NCBI GenBank assembly: GCA_000830315.1
Contig: CP010426.1
Location: 668,497-700,832 of the forward strand
Direction: 5' to 3'
Length of the DNA stretch: 32,336 nucleotides
From: an archaeon GW2011_AR20
GTDB lineage: Archaea; Nanobdellota; Nanobdellia; SCGC-AAA011-G17; GW2011-AR20
The notes under the pieces were generated by a model. It was not told the origin of the DNA. It worked only from the letters and a program-made list of their open reading frames with translations, and made no database searches. Of this stretch, positions 1 through 5,935 are shown in pieces (position 1 is the first letter of the stretch; each line of letters starts with the position of its first letter). The position numbers and the translations under genes are program-made.

Positions 1-698
<698 letters not shown>

Positions 699-838
699 TT
701 GAATGTAGGTCGCAAGATAAAATTATATGAATCTTATCTTAACTTGCTATCGCTCATACATCATACTTAATGAATATTAAGTAATCATTGATTTTAAGAA
801 TTTAGAAGATAATTCATTATCTTCCACATCGATATGGT
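699..838 (-). other. 16S rRNA precursor leader with hairpins
   Basis: This AT-rich stretch between the predicted rRNA transcription start and the mature 16S 5' end holds three inverted repeats: 805-824 (GAAGATAAT/ATTATCTTC, 9 bp), 764-783 (TACTTAAT/ATTAAGTA, 8 bp) and 712-747 (GCAAG/CTTGC or AGATAA/TTATCT). No coding frame is seen. Archaeal 16S leaders normally hold one half of a long processing stem whose partner lies 3' of 16S; that partner is outside the window, so the processing role is inferred. Confidence 0.55.
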
Positions 839-859
839 AAGCATAAAGTGAAAACAACT

Positions 860-872
860 TATATTTAAAGCT
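860..872 (-). promoter_or_regulatory. rRNA promoter (BRE/TATA)
   Basis: On the minus strand a purine-rich segment is followed by CTTTAAATAT, a good archaeal TATA box. It lies just downstream of the eL41 stop codon and about 165 nt upstream of the 16S 5' end. Transcription would begin near 836-840. Position and sequence fit an rRNA promoter; no measured start is available. Confidence 0.6.
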
Positions 873-887
873 TGCTTTTTAAAATTT

Positions 888-995
888 TTAAGCGGATTTT
901 TCTCTTCTCTTTCTTTTTTCTCTTCTTATTCTCTTACGCTGCCATTTCCATCTCATCTGGCCCTTCTTTTTCCAACGTCTAGAACTTCTCTTCAT
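888..995 (-). CDS. rpl41e: Large ribosomal subunit protein eL41
   Basis: A 35-residue, extremely basic protein beginning MKRSSRRWKKKGQMRWKW and ending in an Arg/Lys-rich helix. Length, the WKKKG.MRWKW segment and composition match archaeal/eukaryotic eL41, a single helix that sits at the subunit interface. The ATG at 995 is preferred over the internal ATG at residue 14 because the WKKKG segment is then kept and because a TATA box (CTTATAAAT, about 1017-1026) lies about 25-30 nt upstream, giving a nearly leaderless message. The gene ends 16 nt before the 16S rRNA TATA box, so eL41 and the rRNA are tandem on the same strand. Its coding strand is almost pure purine, which makes the region look like a pyrimidine tract on the plus strand. 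Confidence 0.9.
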   Translation of the reverse strand: MKRSSRRWKKKGQMRWKWQRKRIRREKRKRREKSA

Positions 996-1072
996 GACTT
1001 AAATTACTTCATGACCATTTATAAGCTTTTTCTTAGCAATAAATTTAAAAGTTTCAAAATAATTGTAATTAT

Positions 1073-1369
1073 ATGAAAAATAAAAGCAAATTAAAGAAAG
1101 AAGTGCTAAGCACAGTTAATAATTTGTTTAAATTAGCAGAGGTTGTTTCAAGAGACAATCCTAAATTAGCAAATAAATATATTAACCTAGCAAGAAAAAA
1201 TGCCATGAAAGTTAATTTAAAACTGCCGAGGAATTTAAAAAGAAAATTCTGCAAGCACTGCTATTCTTATTTGGTTCCTGGAAAAAACTGCAGGGTAAGA
1301 ATGCACAAGTCAAGAATAATTTACTACTGTTTTAATTGCAAGAAATATATGAGGTTTGTTAAAAGATAG
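1073..1369 (+). CDS. rnp4: RNase P protein component 4 (Rpp21/Rpr2 family)
   Basis: A 98-residue protein with N-terminal helices (residues 1-50) and a C-terminal zinc ribbon with two Cys-x2-Cys pairs (FCKHC near 59-63 and CFNC near 86-89), separated by the family signature VPGKNCRVR. This is archaeal Rpp21, which works with Rpp29 on the specificity side of RNase P during tRNA 5' maturation. A TATA box (AAATTTAAAAG, 1041-1051) lies about 25 nt before the ATG, so the message is probably leaderless. It is divergent from eL41, sharing a 77-nt intergenic region. Length is typical of the family. Confidence 0.92.
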   Translation: MKNKSKLKKEVLSTVNNLFKLAEVVSRDNPKLANKYINLARKNAMKVNLKLPRNLKRKFCKHCYSYLVPGKNCRVRMHKSRIIYYCFNCKKYMRFVKR

Positions 1370-1394
1370 ATTTTTATATTTTTTGTTATAAGAA

Positions 1395-1667
1395 TTGCCT
1401 TTATGGATTAATGGGGGATTTGTTTGTACTGTAACCGGTAATAAACAATATGTACATATCATCCCCGAATCGCCAGGATTGGTAATAAATCAGGTTCAGT
1501 ATGATTCGTCTAAAGGTAAGGCCGAAGTGACCCTAGATTGCATAACTGAAAATTCTTATCAGTTTAGGTATGGTAAAGCTGTGATTAACATTGAAAAATT
1601 TAATAAAGAAACCGAATTACAAAGAGAGATTTTAGATTTAAAAACACAACTTAAATCCATTCATTAA
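1395..1667 (+). CDS. Unknown 90-residue protein
   Basis: Function not recognised. Residues 1-65 look beta-rich (alternating hydrophobic pattern, several Val/Ile/Tyr) and residues 66-90 form a charged amphipathic helix that could be a short coiled coil (ETELQREILDLKTQL). No in-frame ATG exists; the best start is TTG at 1395. A T-rich TATA-like stretch (TTTTTATATT, about 1370-1380) lies about 20-25 nt upstream, consistent with leaderless translation from TTG. It starts 26 nt after the Rpp21 stop and its stop overlaps by 4 nt the stop of the convergent SprT-like gene. The absence of ATG lowers certainty. Confidence 0.5.
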   Translation: MPLWINGGFVCTVTGNKQYVHIIPESPGLVINQVQYDSSKGKAEVTLDCITENSYQFRYGKAVINIEKFNKETELQREILDLKTQLKSIH

Positions 1668-2065
1668 CTCCTAATTCTCTTAAATATTTCAGGCCATTCT
1701 TTTCTGAAAATTTTTCTTTCCATCTGCATCGCATCTCTAAAGCCGCGCTTCTTTAATTCTTTTCTCACAATTCCGCCCTGATGAGGGTAATGATATCTTC
1801 TTTCTAAAGGAGACTGAAAGCCGTGGGAATAATGAATCAATTCATGTGCAATAGTTAAATCAATAATATATTGTGGAACATCTTCATGCTTGAACAAAGA
1901 ATTAACAACAATTTCTGTAATGTTATTTTTCATTCTTATATGGCCGAATTTTGTTTTCCATTTTCCCTTGAATCTTATCTTAACTTCATTCTTCATCGGG
2001 ACATCCATAAAACGGATTTGCCATATTTCAAGCATTCTGTTTCTCAGCCAAGCATCATCTCTCAT
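1664..2065 (-). CDS. SprT-like zinc metalloprotein
   Basis: A 133-residue protein with the zincin motif HELIH at residues 74-78, followed by HGFQSP and the segment YPHQGG (His95), a plausible third zinc ligand. This layout is that of SprT/Wss1-like minigluzincins: a hydrophobic helix (IIDLTIAHELIHYSHG) then a loop bearing the third His. Family members include DNA-protein crosslink proteases, but the substrate here is unknown and no zinc-ribbon C-terminal domain is present. A TATA box (AGTTTAAATAC, about 2088-2099) sits 25-30 nt before the ATG. Convergent with the 1395 gene. Confidence 0.75.
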   Translation of the reverse strand: MRDDAWLRNRMLEIWQIRFMDVPMKNEVKIRFKGKWKTKFGHIRMKNNITEIVVNSLFKHEDVPQYIIDLTIAHELIHYSHGFQSPLERRYHYPHQGGIVRKELKKRGFRDAMQMERKIFRKEWPEIFKRIRS

Positions 2066-2124
2066 AACAATAAAAGAATAAATTACTTGTATTTAAACTT
2101 AATTCTAAAAAATTCAAAGAGAAC

Positions 2125-2322
2125 TTAATCTTTCTTGAATTCCATTATATCTTTTAATAAATCTACATGCCCTAGAAATAATGCCCTGCAGCAATATCTT
2201 TCTAGACCCAATTCATCCATAACTTTTTTAGGATCTTCGCCTTTTGCAGTTCTTTCTTTATATTGCTGCCATAAATGAGCAACTGGCTTCCCGCATGAAA
2301 TACATCTGACCGGACAAATCAT
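2125..2322 (-). CDS. rpoN: DNA-directed RNA polymerase subunit N (Rpb10)
   Basis: A 65-residue protein with the canonical zinc-binding arrangement: C7-x2-C10 in PVRCISCGKP, then the paired C44-C45 in RYCCR. Rpb10 helps assemble the D-L-N-P platform of the archaeal RNA polymerase. Unlike many neighbours it has a strong ribosome binding site (AAGGAGGA, 2332-2339) 9 nt before ATG, and a TATA box about 2368-2378 (CTTTAAATAC), so its transcript has a short leader. In many archaea rpoN follows uS9; here it is separated from uS9 by a phosphatase remnant and has its own promoter. Confidence 0.96.
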   Translation of the reverse strand: MICPVRCISCGKPVAHLWQQYKERTAKGEDPKKVMDELGLERYCCRALFLGHVDLLKDIMEFKKD

Positions 2323-2331
2323 AATTATAAT

Positions 2332-2339
2332 TCCTCCTT
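2332..2339 (-). promoter_or_regulatory. Ribosome binding site of rpoN
   Basis: AAGGAGGA on the minus strand, 9 nt before the rpoN ATG. It shows that this organism uses Shine-Dalgarno initiation on leadered messages alongside leaderless ones. Confidence 0.8.
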
Positions 2340-2431
2340 AATCCAATTAATTCCTTTTTCTGAAACAAGGTATTTAAAGCTTTCGCATGTTAAAATCGAA
2401 ATTTTATAACTTAAAGAAACTATTCAGACCT

Positions 2432-2569
2432 ATGAAAGTTTTATTTATCTGCAATCAAAATAGAAGCAAAACCGCCGAGAAAATATTTAACAAAGAACTT
2501 GAGACAAAATCTGTGGGTTATATAATTTCTAAAGCATATATTTCAGCGGTAGCTTTTTTGCACTTTTGA
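2432..2569 (+). pseudogene. Truncated low-molecular-weight phosphotyrosine phosphatase-like gene
   Basis: The reading frame from ATG 2432 starts MKVLFICNQNRSKTAEKIF, which looks like the beta-strand plus phosphate-binding loop of LMW protein tyrosine phosphatases (normally C-x5-R-S). Here the loop is C-x3-R-S, two residues short. The frame stops after 45 residues, about one third of the family length, and the later part does not resemble the domain. A TATA-like box (TTTATAACT, about 2402-2410) fits a leaderless start at 2432. The 3' end overlaps the convergent uS9 gene. Most likely a decayed fragment; a very small functional protein is less likely. Confidence 0.5.
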
Positions 2570-2956
2570 TCTTGCTTTTTGGTGTGTATTTGGTTTTCTT
2601 GTTTCCCTGCGTCTTACATCAGCGACTAATAAATGCCTATCATAACTTAAAAAATCTTTCTCTAGCTGCTTGTTTCCTGTAAATTGTACCAATCCTCGGG
2701 CAATTGCCAAACGCGCAGCTTCTGCCTGTCCGTTCCATCCGCCGCCTTTGATATCAACATCAATCTTAATTTTATTCATAACATCATTTCCCGCCATTAA
2801 CAAAGGTTCCATTATCCTCATTCTTGCTAGTTTTGGGCTATAAAGCTGCAGTAATTTGCTGTTTATTCTAATCTGGCCCTTTCCCTGCATAAGAGTAGCT
2901 CGTGCTATTGCCTTTTTTCTTTTTCCTGAAACATGAACTACTTTCTTTGTTGTCAT
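2543..2956 (-). CDS. rps9: Small ribosomal subunit protein uS9
   Basis: 137 residues. The N-terminal VSGKRKKAIARAT and the C-terminal tail ending in KSYR are diagnostic; the tail reaches the P-site tRNA in the ribosome. RRRETRKPN near the C-terminus is the conserved basic stretch. The ATG overlaps the stop of the upstream unknown gene by 4 nt (ATGA type), so it is translationally coupled and lies last in the operon wHTH-eL18-uL13-X-uS9. Confidence 0.97.
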   Translation of the reverse strand: MTTKKVVHVSGKRKKAIARATLMQGKGQIRINSKLLQLYSPKLARMRIMEPLLMAGNDVMNKIKIDVDIKGGGWNGQAEAARLAIARGLVQFTGNKQLEKDFLSYDRHLLVADVRRRETRKPNTHQKARSKVQKSYR

Positions 2957-3270
2957 CTTTTTGTTAATTCCAAATATCTTACAAATGAGATTGGACCTGA
3001 TTCAGGATTTCCGTTGTAATAAGGAATTTTTAGAGCAATGCCTTTTTGGTCCAATTGATGATATATTTTTTCAAGTCTATGGTCTCTGTCTCTTGCAGAA
3101 TCTTGTGATAAATCTAAAATAACTGTTTCATTGCTGAATTGTCCGCTTATAATTCCGATACTATCATACAACGGCTGAAAATTATTTGTCCCGGTTAATT
3201 TAATAGGAATTCCGTTTCTCTCGAAACATTGCAGAATAAATTCAAGCTGGTTCTTTTGTTCATAAGTCAT
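2953..3270 (-). CDS. Unknown protein inserted between uL13 and uS9
   Basis: About 105 residues from ATG 3270; function not recognised. A TTG at 3285 would add five residues, but ATG 3270 has GGAGG 7-8 nt upstream. The sequence is mixed alpha/beta with hydrophobic strands (IPIKLTGT, YDSIGIISG, ETVILDLS) and a helix rich in Asp/Arg, ending GPISFVRYLELTKR; no Cys motif or membrane segment. It overlaps uL13 by 11 nt and uS9 by 4 nt, so it is tightly coupled to ribosomal protein synthesis. In the common archaeal order uL13 is followed directly by uS9, so this gene is an addition. Confidence 0.75.
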   Translation of the reverse strand: MTYEQKNQLEFILQCFERNGIPIKLTGTNNFQPLYDSIGIISGQFSNETVILDLSQDSARDRDHRLEKIYHQLDQKGIALKIPYYNGNPESGPISFVRYLELTKR

Positions 3271-3682
3271 TCTGCTTTCCTCCAATTATTCTTGAGATTT
3301 CCTTTAATTGCAAATATTTCAATGTTGTTAACTTATCTATATTAAACTTTAATGTAACAAATTTTTCATTTTTTAAGCTTTCTGGAGTTCCTAAGTAACA
3401 CATAACGTTCTTATAAGCTTCTCTTCCCCTTGATTTTTTCTTCGGAAGCATTCCCCTTATTGTCCTTCTAACAATCATGTCGCTTCTTCTCGGATAAAAA
3501 GGTCCTTTAAAGGGGTTTCCTCTTTTAATCTTAGAGCTGAATTCATTTAAGATATCTTCCTTGTTTCCTGAAATAATTGCTTTCTCGCAATTAATAACAA
3601 TGATTTTTTCTCCGAGCAGTGCCTGTTTGGCTGCATAGCTTGCCAATCTTCCAAGAATTATGTTCTCTGCATTAATTATCAT
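3260..3682 (-). CDS. rpl13: Large ribosomal subunit protein uL13
   Basis: 140 residues with family landmarks: ILGRLASYAAKQAL near the N-terminus, INCEKAIISGNK, GPFYPRRSDMIVRRTIRGMLPKK in the middle, and MCYLGTPE. One nucleotide separates the eL18 stop from this ATG, and the downstream unknown gene overlaps its 3' end, so it sits inside a compact operon. Confidence 0.97.
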   Translation of the reverse strand: MIINAENIILGRLASYAAKQALLGEKIIVINCEKAIISGNKEDILNEFSSKIKRGNPFKGPFYPRRSDMIVRRTIRGMLPKKKSRGREAYKNVMCYLGTPESLKNEKFVTLKFNIDKLTTLKYLQLKEISRIIGGKQNDL

Positions 3683-3683
3683 C

Positions 3684-4043
3684 TTATCCTATTATCCTTA
3701 TTTTCTTTCCTTTTGGATTTTCCTTTATTAATTCTCTTATTGTTATCGCTTTCCCAATCTTATTAATTTTTTCTTTGGCTTGATTTGAAAATCTGTAAGC
3801 GGCGACTGTTAATTTCTTGTCTAGATCTCCCAGGCTTAAAACTTTCCCGGGAATTAAAGCTGTTTCGCCCTGTTTTGTATATTTATTTATCCTATATAAA
3901 TTAGCCTCGCGTCTTTTCCTGGTTGGCTTTTCAAGGTCATCTGCTATTCTTTTCCATAGGTTAACCTTTTGCTTATTTGAAAGTTTTCTTAATTCAATTA
4001 TTAACTTCCTTAATTCCAGTGTTGTTGGTCCTGTAGGTTTCAT
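3684..4043 (-). CDS. rpl18e: Large ribosomal subunit protein eL18
   Basis: 119 residues, the normal archaeal length. Recognised by the N-terminal TGPTTLELRKLI, then WKRIADDLEKPTRKRREAN, VPGKVL-like IPGKVLSLG, and LTVAAYRFSNQAKEKI. It begins 1 nt after the stop of the winged-helix gene and ends 1 nt before uL13. In archaea eL18 usually follows rpoD or a tRNA; here it follows a small regulator-like gene. Confidence 0.96.
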   Translation of the reverse strand: MKPTGPTTLELRKLIIELRKLSNKQKVNLWKRIADDLEKPTRKRREANLYRINKYTKQGETALIPGKVLSLGDLDKKLTVAAYRFSNQAKEKINKIGKAITIRELIKENPKGKKIRIIG

Positions 4044-4044
4044 T

Positions 4045-4308
4045 TTAGTTATAGCTTAAGGTTGAATTTAAATAATTATTATTTATGCAGAATCTCTTTG
4101 AAGATTTATCTAAGACAACCAATTCGTAATCTTTAAGAGATCCCAAAACCGGAGTTACTTCATGATCAAAATAATGTTCTTTATTTGCTTCTTGCACTAT
4201 TTCGCTTAATAATTTTGGGCCTTTCATTAAAAGATTTAATATTATTTTAGACAAGTTTCTGTCTCTGCCTTCCGATTCAAGCATATCCAATGCAATTATC
4301 AATTCCAT
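4045..4308 (-). CDS. Winged-helix-like protein heading the eL18-uL13-uS9 operon
   Basis: 87 residues. Residues 18-75 look like a winged helix: helix (LSKIILNLLMKG), turn and second helix (KLLSEIVQEANK), recognition-type helix (VTPVLGSLKDYELV) and a beta wing (VVLDKSSKRFCINN). No family identified with certainty. A TATA box (CTTTTAAAGC, about 4335-4345) lies 25-30 nt before the ATG. Because it is the first gene of the ribosomal protein operon and abuts eL18, it may autoregulate the operon; that is inference from position only. Confidence 0.65.
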   Translation of the reverse strand: MELIIALDMLESEGRDRNLSKIILNLLMKGPKLLSEIVQEANKEHYFDHEVTPVLGSLKDYELVVLDKSSKRFCINNNYLNSTLSYN

Positions 4309-4347
4309 TTTAGAACTATTTAACTCGAGAAAAATGCTTTAAAAGCT

Positions 4348-4620
4348 TTATGGTTCGCGAATTTGACTTAAATAATATAATGCGTCCTTTAAATAAGATT
4401 CTTGCCCATTAGCCTTAACTTGATTTGCATGCAGGAAATTATTTCTTGCACGATCATACAGCATGGCTTCTTAGCTAAAATCATTTATATGAAATATTGA
4501 GATGTAAAGCGGGCTGAACCTCAGATTTAAAATTTTTAATTCATCAACTTTTCCCTGCTCTGCTAATTCTTTCATTTCGAATAATATCTCATACAGTTTT
4601 TTCTTTTTTTCCTGTCCCAT
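4348..4620 (-). pseudogene. Small gene with in-frame TAA stop
   Basis: From ATG 4620 a frame of 49 residues (MGQEKKKKLYEILFEMKELA at its start) ends at TAA (4471-4473). The same frame stays open for another 40 codons beyond it and ends at TAA 4348-4350. The downstream part (AMLYDRARNNFLHANQ, then YLKDALYYLSQIREP) is as helix-like as the upstream part, so the two halves probably once formed one ~90-residue protein. A TATA box (ATTTATAAAACT, about 4640-4652) sits 25-30 nt before the ATG. Alternatives: two short proteins (second start ATG 4462-4464), or a sequencing error at the stop. The family is not recognised. Confidence 0.5.
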
Positions 4621-4655
4621 GCATTGGTGCTTAAATTATAGTTTTATAAATTTTA

Positions 4656-4680
4656 TGTGGGAGACACGCTTAGAATCCTG
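4656..4680 (-). repeat. Decayed copy of the tRNA-Leu 3' end (att-like)
   Basis: On the plus strand 4655-4666 is identical over 12 nt to 5808-5819, the acceptor end of tRNA-Leu. Allowing one gap, about 21 of 25 positions through 4680 match the tRNA T-arm (GAATCCTG versus GAACCTG). No further tRNA similarity is seen beyond this. The orientation matches the tRNA, so the two are direct repeats about 1.15 kb apart, as left when an element integrates into a tRNA 3' end and displaces the original end. Confidence 0.55.
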
Positions 4681-4776
4681 ATTCAATTGCACCGCAACTA
4701 TATACCTTTTAACGATATATATTTGTATAGTAATACATAAAAATATATAAAGTTATTTATTAAAAACAAAAAGTTT

Positions 4777-4794
4777 ATATATCAATTGATATAT
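4777..4794. promoter_or_regulatory. Palindromic operator/promoter of the toxin-antitoxin pair
   Basis: A perfect 18-nt palindrome centred on CAATTG (ATATATC then AATT then GATATAT) overlaps the TATA-like TTTATATAT (4774-4782). It lies 8 nt before the antitoxin ATG at 4803, so a bound dimer would cover the TATA box and the transcription start. This fits autorepression by the antitoxin or the complex; no binding has been shown. Confidence 0.55.
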
Positions 4795-4802
4795 TAGTTA
4801 TT

Positions 4803-5078
4803 ATGCAACAAATACTGAAAAGCCCGTATGAAAGGTCTCCAACTTTAGATACTGTACTAATGGTAGAAAGAACTATAGAAGATCATAGTGGAGAATTTAA
4901 TAAGACTAAATTATGGAAAAAATTGCCTAAAAAGGTAATGTGGCAGACGTTTTTGGTTGTTTTAGATTATTTAGAAAACATAAATAAGATAGCTTTTGAT
5001 AGAGAAGGCAAAATAGCATATATTTGGAATCCGGAATTAGCAAAAAAACTTATGGCAAGAAAGGAAATTAAACTATGA
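4803..5078 (+). CDS. Winged-helix-like antitoxin partner
   Basis: 91 residues, forming an operon with the downstream RelE-like gene (ATGA overlap of 4 nt). Predicted helices cover residues 13-28 (LDTVLMVERTIEDHSG) and 34-62, followed by a beta wing (KIAFDREGKIAYIWN) and a C-terminal basic helix. This is the layout of small winged-helix proteins, consistent with an antitoxin that binds the palindrome just upstream. It is not a classical RHH, AbrB or Phd antitoxin. The order, size and overlap support an antitoxin role; the family was not named with certainty. Confidence 0.6.
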   Translation: MQQILKSPYERSPTLDTVLMVERTIEDHSGEFNKTKLWKKLPKKVMWQTFLVVLDYLENINKIAFDREGKIAYIWNPELAKKLMARKEIKL

Positions 5079-5401
5079 TAAAGCCTTCTAAAGTAAAATT
5101 TATTTCAGATGAACTTGAAAAAGATTTTAATTCATTAAAGGATGATGATTTCATTAAGAAAGCAATTATTAGAGCAATTCAAGATTTAAAAGAAAATGCC
5201 TTTTGTGGAATTCAAATCCCTAAAAAATTATTTCCAAAAGAATATGTGCAAAAGTATGGAATAAAAAACTTATGGAAGTACGATTTGCCAAAAGGATGGA
5301 GACTTCTATATACCGTAACAGCGGAAAATGAGGTTGAATTAATCTCTGCTATTCTTGAATGGTTTAACCATAAAGATTATGAAAGAAGATTTGGATACTA
5401 A
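5075..5401 (+). CDS. RelE/ParE-like toxin
   Basis: 108 residues. Helices at the N-terminus (EKDFNSLKDDDFIKKAIIRAIQDLKEN) are followed by a central LWKYDLPKGWRLLYTV, a strand ELISAILEWFNHKDYERRF and a C-terminal Tyr. The pattern Lys/Asp-Leu-Pro..WRLLYT...ILEWFxHKxY is that of archaeal RelE-superfamily proteins, which typically cleave mRNA in the ribosome A site. Candidate active residues are Arg/Lys around WRL, His and Tyr in NHKDY, and the terminal FGY, by analogy only. Its start overlaps the antitoxin stop by 4 nt. Confidence 0.72.
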   Translation: MIKPSKVKFISDELEKDFNSLKDDDFIKKAIIRAIQDLKENAFCGIQIPKKLFPKEYVQKYGIKNLWKYDLPKGWRLLYTVTAENEVELISAILEWFNHKDYERRFGY

Positions 5402-5405
5402 ATTT

Positions 5406-5717
5406 ATGATGAAGATGAAAATCACCTTTCCAAAAACTCAGTTAGGTAAATGGTCAGTAGGATTAACTATGTTTTTTTTACTGTTAATTACAGCTTTTTT
5501 TACTTTTATGTTACTTGGTTTAGTTACATTTGACGAAGGTCATTGGTGGGATTTAACTGTAGGTATTGCAGTTCCTCTAATTATAAGTGCTTTTATCACT
5601 GGAATAATAGCTGTCAGAAAAAATAAAGATCGCTCTGTTTTGGTTTATCTATCAATATTTATAGGTTCATGTGTTATTCTTTTCCTTTTATTACATAGTT
5701 TATTTATCAATGATTAA
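5406..5717 (+). CDS. Three-helix membrane protein
   Basis: About 103 residues from ATG 5406, chosen because it lies 4 nt after the toxin stop; upstream starts would overlap the toxin in another frame. Three hydrophobic segments are visible, near residues 14-38 (SVGLTMFFLLLITAFFTFMLLG), 46-66 and 76-98 (VYLSIFIGSCVILFLLL). A short acidic/aromatic loop (FDEGHWWD) separates the first two. No family recognised. It is the last gene of the putative integrated segment, in the same direction as the toxin-antitoxin pair. Confidence 0.65.
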   Translation: MMKMKITFPKTQLGKWSVGLTMFFLLLITAFFTFMLLGLVTFDEGHWWDLTVGIAVPLIISAFITGIIAVRKNKDRSVLVYLSIFIGSCVILFLLLHSLFIND

Positions 5718-5808
5718 ATTATTTTTAAAGAAACTTAACGCCTAATTGGAGTTGCTAAAGGAACTGCTATTTTAGTTGGAATTTCTTCTTTATTCTTCCT
5801 CATTAAAA

Positions 5809-5904
5809 TGTGGGAGACAGGATTCGAACCTGCGAAGGCACTAAGCCATACGGTTTCTACAAATTGCCTTAGCCGTACCCATTTGACCACTTTGGTACTC
5901 CCAC
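5809..5904 (-). tRNA. tRNA-Leu, apparent anticodon AAG, with 12-nt intron
   Basis: A class II tRNA: acceptor GTGGGAG/CTCCCAC (5898-5904, 5810-5816), D-arm with TGGTCAAA, long variable arm (5834-5848, GGC/GCC), T-arm GCAGG-TTCGAAT-CCTGT and discriminator A73 (5809), all Leu-like. CCA is not encoded. The perfect anticodon stem TACGG/CCGTA encloses 19 nt, so an intron is required. Excising 5855-5866 at the standard 37/38 site leaves loop CTAAGGA, anticodon AAG. The precursor can form CTA/TAG pairs and a 3-nt AAA bulge, a relaxed bulge-helix-bulge. A TATA box (AATTTAAAATAAG, about 5922-5935) lies upstream. An A34 tRNA-Leu is unusual for archaea, so the splice site needs checking. Confidence 0.85.
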
Positions 5905-5935
5905 ATGCTGAAACTTAAGAATTACTTATTTTAAA

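Larger units (their letters stand above)
4656..5832. mobile_element. Putative small integrated segment at tRNA-Leu
   Basis: Bounded by the decayed tRNA-Leu 3' copy (4656-4680) and the tRNA-Leu 3' end (5809-5832). It carries a winged-helix/RelE-like pair and a three-helix membrane protein, all on the plus strand, against the surrounding minus-strand ribosomal operons. No integrase is present, so it would be a remnant or a non-autonomous element. It separates tRNA-Leu and RpoD from eL18, which are usually close in archaea. Confidence 0.4.

Noticed and set aside
895-995. Polypyrimidine tract as a regulatory element
   Set aside because: Explained by the purine-rich codons (Arg/Lys) of eL41 on the other strand.
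2387-2431. Upstream ATG that would lengthen the phosphatase-like fragment
   Set aside because: The added residues do not resemble the family, and the TATA box at 2402-2410 would lie inside the coding region.
5733-5803. Possible short basic peptide directly after tRNA-Leu on the minus strand
   Set aside because: The frame from the ATG closes after 16 codons (TAG); the remaining coding-like end is in another frame. No support.
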